DNA from: Syncephalis plumigaleata
Lineage: Eukaryota; Zoopagomycota; Zoopagomycetes; Zoopagales; Piptocephalidaceae
Direction: 5' to 3'
Length of the DNA: 22,767 nt
NCBI GenBank assembly: GCA_025201365.1
Contig: JAIXMF010000221.1
Location: forward strand, 1-22,767
The position numbers and the translations under genes were made by a program. The notes below the pieces were generated by a model that saw only the letters and a list, made by a program, of their open reading frames with translations, had not been told where the DNA came from and did not search any database. Each line of letters starts with the position of its first letter. The first letter of the stretch is position 1. This document shows positions 19,261 to 22,767 of this stretch, one piece after another.

Positions 19261-21151
19261 TTACACCTTCATCCAACGAGCAAGTGTGCCAGGTAGTTCA
19301 TCAAACGTACAAGAGCATTGCTCGCGCGAACCAAGATGACGTATAGCTAGCTGGCCTGTTTCCACTTCGTTCTCACCGATTAGAATGGCCACTTTAATGT
19401 TCATCTCGCTTGCTTGACCGAGTACACGTCCGAGTCGTTGCACTTTCCATGTTGTCTGATGTAGCATAGTGCACGAATAACCCGATTGTCGTATCTTGTC
19501 GGCAATCCGAGCTGTAAGCGCGTAGATTTGCCCATCGTTTACATCGCTTGTCGTGGATGGACTAGTCTCATTTGTATTCATCGGTAGACTAATGACAGCA
19601 ATTTTTGATGAACTATCATCCTCCTCCTCTAGATTCAACTTCGATTGAGCTAATAACAAAGCAAGTCGATCAATACCAGCTGCCCATCTAATAGCAATAG
19701 AATCGACATGTTACTACAATTACAATAATAGTAAGCTAGTTTTTTTACATTACTTACCCTACTGCAGGTACATTACTAGTACCACCACTCAGTGTACCTA
19801 CTAGTGTATCATAGCGACCACCCGCCAGAATGGTATCTTGCGATGCACCCAATTGCGTATCTGTATACTTGATCTCCCAGACAGTGTCATTGTAGTAGTC
19901 GAGACCACGTACCAATCGCCAGTTGATAGTGTGTGGTATATCGAGTGCATGCAGCATTTGACATACAAATAGAAAACGCTTCCTACTCTCTGCGGTTAAA
20001 TGATCAGTAATACGCGGTGCTTGTGCTATAATCGATTGATCCTCCGGTGATTTCGAATCCAAAATACGTAATGGATTCTCGGTTAATCTAGCGAGCCATT
20101 AGTGATGCTGCATGACTATCCAAACAATAAACTAATACCTTCGTTGACTATCAGTTGAAAGCGTAGCTTTATTTTGCGAGAAATAACGACGCAATATCTC
20201 TATGTAATTGCGTCTTTCCTCCATGTTACCAATCGAGTTAATCTCCAGCTATATCGCGTATTCATATATAATTAATATCAAATCATAACAATAAAACTAA
20301 ACCTACTTTGGCAGTACCTGGCAAGTTCAATCGTTGTATAAACGACCATCCCATTTGTACAAGTTCCACGTCTGACGATGGATGCTGATAACCAAGCATC
20401 TCCACACCGAACTGTTCAAACTACCAGCATTACATGAGTATTAGTTTAATGCTGACATTGCTCCAATTCGATCATGTCAATTTCGGAATTATTACCTGTC
20501 GTAATCGACCTTTTTGCGGTCGCTCATGCCGAAACATCGGGCCATGATAGAAGAGACGCGATGATTTCCCGTGAATTTGATGCGATGATATTAAGGCGCG
20601 TACAATACCTGTATTATTGTCATTATAATAGATCCAATAGATTGATAAATGACTACATATGTATATATGTACTTCATATGTAAGTGTGCATACCCGCTGT
20701 TCCCTCAGGTCGTAATGTCAATGCTGTACCATTTTTATCAGTAAATTTGTACAGCTCCTTGCCAATAACATCGGAACTAGTGCCTAATGAGCGTTCAAAT
20801 ACTTCGGCGTGTTCTAGTATCGGTGTCACTACCTAATAGTAAAACGTATATATACATATATGTATATTGTGCTATCGTTCATATTACTCATAACTATCAC
20901 GTCTTATACAAGCAACAAACCTCGGAGAAGCCGTGTGATTCGGCAATGCTACGTCCTTGTTCTATAATTCGTCGGTAGAGTCGTGTTTCCGGTGCGAATC
21001 GATCACGCATACCGCGTACTGGTCGACAATCAGCTACTGCAGTGGAACTGCTTAGATAGCGTGCTCCATTATAGGCAACACAACTCACGCTAGTCCGTCC
21101 TAGCAGGAATAACGAGCGACGACTAGCTAGGACGCAGTGAGCATAAAGCAT
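19261..21151 (-). CDS. Histidyl-tRNA synthetase, bacterial type, probably mitochondrial
   Basis: This enzyme charges tRNA-His with histidine. Seven exons, 21151-20921, 20832-20694, 20608-20496, 20420-20307, 20248-20139, 20087-19758 and 19687-19261, give 487 residues. The first 48 or so residues are rich in Arg, Ser, Ala and Leu with almost no acids, like a mitochondrial presequence. Class II motifs follow: [20 protein letters not shown], then motif 2 [20 protein letters not shown]. The histidine signature [13 protein letters not shown] lies at 293-305, GGRYD at 325-329, and motif 3 [11 protein letters not shown] at 348-358. An anticodon-binding domain (VAILIGENE) ends the protein. LRPEGTAG and [15 protein letters not shown] follow bacterial enzymes such as that of E. 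coli, not the LRYDLTVPFARY form of fungal cytosolic HisRS. The next internal ATG is inside VRGMRD, so a shorter cytosolic form is unlikely. Confidence 0.9.
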
Positions 21152-21349
21152 AGTATATTAGAGAAGAGAAGGAAAATACTATAGAGGAAAGATAGATGAT
21201 TTTTATTTTCGTTAATGATAATGGTAAAAATGATGCTAGCTAAATAAGGTAATGATTTGTTTAGAATGTCAAAAGAAACAGCATAGTAGTTCAATATAAT
21301 TTGTAATAAGTTAAAGAGTAATTGGCAAAAGAATAGGGTAGATATATAG
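21152..21349. promoter_or_regulatory. Promoter region of the HisRS gene and 3' end of the P450 gene
   Basis: This 198-bp AT-rich gap lies between two genes on the minus strand. It must hold the end of the P450 transcript and the HisRS promoter. No specific element is recognised. Confidence 0.45.
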
Positions 21350-22766
21350 TTAATAAGCACGGTGTGGCTGCACCAAGTATTGCTTTCCTTTCGGACTGGT
21401 AACAGTGCCATACACGGGCTGCATGCTATCATTACTGGTATGAGGCGTGAAGGTGAAGTTACGTAGGATCTCCACCAATGTTAGACGAAACACCATCCAT
21501 GCCAAACTAGATTATGTTAGTATACACTATCAAATGATTATTCTGTGGTGCATTACTTACTTGCGACCAATACAGGCACGAGGACCTACGGAGAATGGAG
21601 TAAAGTTCAGTCGCATGTTGGCTAGCTCCTCCGGTGATGCGTGAATCCAGCGTTCCGGAGAGAAAGCCTGTGGATTTGGGAACACTTGCTCGTTCATGTG
21701 CATGGCAATAACAGAGACCATCACCGTAGTCTAGTGGATTGTAAGCGTTAATGCATGTCCCCCTTCAATATAGGAGCAAACTACTTACGCCGCCTGGTAT
21801 AAAATACTTGTCGAGCGTGGTGCCTTCTGGTGGAATGACCCGTGGCATACCATGAGCAAGTGGCGGTCGAAGTCGTAATGCCTCGTGGAGGACGGCGTCC
21901 AAATATTTAAGCGAGGCAATGTCACGATGACTGATACGCTTGTTTGGATCGGGATAGATGGCACGGATCTCATCGAGTAATCGACCGGCACATATGGGAT
22001 TCTCTATGAGAAAGTGTATGGCCCTAGACATTGAATGTCGGTTAGAGATGCATGATCAACGTACAATACTGTTTAGATACTTGCCATGTAATGGTCATTG
22101 CAGTAGTATCGGTGCCCGCGAGACTATGATCACATAAGCAAGCTATTAGCTAGTAGTCCATTGGTTGACAGTAAAAATACTAACATCAGTAGGATAGCTT
22201 CCGATTTGATACCTTCATCTGACATGGTGGCACCGGTTTCCTCGTCAACAGCCTCGATCAGTTGTTGTAAGGTATCTTTCCTTTCATTGCTACCGGTCAT
22301 TCTTCGTTTATGGATGGCAGCTCTCGCTACTAGTCATGACATTGTAAGTTATACACGCTTGTTTGAATCGTTATACAACGGCTTACATTATCCAATGCCT
22401 CGACGGAATTGGTCAATTTCGGAAACATGAACGAGGCAAACATGTAGCCAAGTACGTAACGCTAAGTGGAATACGATAAGCACATGCAGTACAGTGTAGC
22501 AAGCATCACTTACCCAGGAATTGTAGGCCATTCGGTCGTTTATCCATTCTATTATAGGATGACACTCCTGGTTCGCCTCGAGTAATCCAAATGTCTTGCC
22601 AAAACTAACCTCTCCCGTGATATCCTAGGCGAGAGTGACGTGATAAGCATAAACACGAAACATGACAAGTATTACTTACAAAGGTCATACTCCTTAGTAG
22701 GTTCATTATATTTACAACACGACCTGTATCGGCATAGACACGTAGACAATGCACTAGTTTTGAAAC
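21350..22766 (-). CDS. Cytochrome P450, N-terminus beyond the window
   Basis: This is a heme-thiolate monooxygenase of microsomal type; substrate unknown. Eight exons are visible: 22766-22680, 22624-22514, 22461-22377, 22329-22185, 22123-22085, 22023-21789, 21730-21561 and 21506-21350, giving 342 residues. Hallmarks, numbered from the window edge: DITGEVSFGKTFG near the start, the I-helix LAGTDTTAMTITW (oxygen activation, 144-156), K-helix EALR (203-206), SPERW, and the heme loop FSVGPRACIGR with ligand C287. The membrane anchor and roughly the first 150-200 residues lie off the right edge. The intron at about 22330-22376 needs an unusual donor (GTATAA) to keep frame, and its acceptor could shift by three bases. 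Another intron has a GC donor. No biosynthetic partner genes are in view. Confidence 0.9.
22024..22084 (-). other. GC-AG intron in the cytochrome P450 gene
   Basis: The exon ends ACATG and the intron begins GCAAGT and ends GTCTAG (61 nt). This joins TITW to AIHFLIENP, the expected P450 sequence. The neighbouring GT (GTATCT) cannot give that frame with the available acceptor. Confidence 0.75.
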
Positions 22767-22767
22767 G

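Noticed and set aside
22124-22180. P450 intron with donor GTATTT at 22180
   Set aside because: It breaks the frame into AGTDTT; donor GTTAGT at 22184 keeps the frame and gives the usual I-helix spacing.

Overview
The window looks like nuclear DNA of a filamentous or zoosporic fungus, probably an early-diverging (non-Dikarya) one. Genes are small and close together. About 39 short spliceosomal introns can be placed, most of them 47-110 nt with GTAAGT-like donors and TAG/CAG acceptors. One gene encodes the fungus-specific Medusa (DUF7082) transcription regulator, while a SNAPC3-like gene, absent from the model yeasts, is also present. The lineage is inference from gene content.

Layout: 1-710 (+) is the 3' part of a SNAPC3-like gene. 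774-7657 (-) is a LACTB2-type metallo-beta-lactamase gene split by an antisense insertion. The insertion (1000-6760, +) is a complete Ty3/gypsy LTR retrotransposon with identical 299-bp LTRs, a 5-bp target-site duplication, and intact gag and pol. Gag and pol are offset by a -1 frame and overlap by 25 nt. 7957-8676 (+) is a Nudix hydrolase of the diphosphoinositol-polyphosphate phosphohydrolase type. 9072-10379 (-) is an unrecognised single-pass membrane protein with a signal peptide and a cytosolic PPxY motif. 11089-14391 (-) is a 16-exon Timeless/Tof1/Swi1 gene of the replication fork protection complex. 14392-16466 is a 2.1-kb divergent intergenic region. 16467-18876 (+) is the Medusa-type regulator. 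19261-21151 (-) is a bacterial-type histidyl-tRNA synthetase with a mitochondrial targeting-like N-terminus. 21350-22766 (-) is a cytochrome P450 whose N-terminus lies beyond the window.

The host genes do not form an obvious pathway or cluster; they look like ordinary fungal neighbours. The strongest signal is the very young, apparently coding-competent retrotransposon that breaks the LACTB2-like gene inside codon 283. Removing the element plus one copy of the duplication restores a 355-codon frame exactly. I found no CRISPR array, rRNA, tRNA or novel multi-gene system. Exon boundaries were read by eye from splice signals, frame continuity and family conservation. One P450 intron has an ambiguous acceptor.
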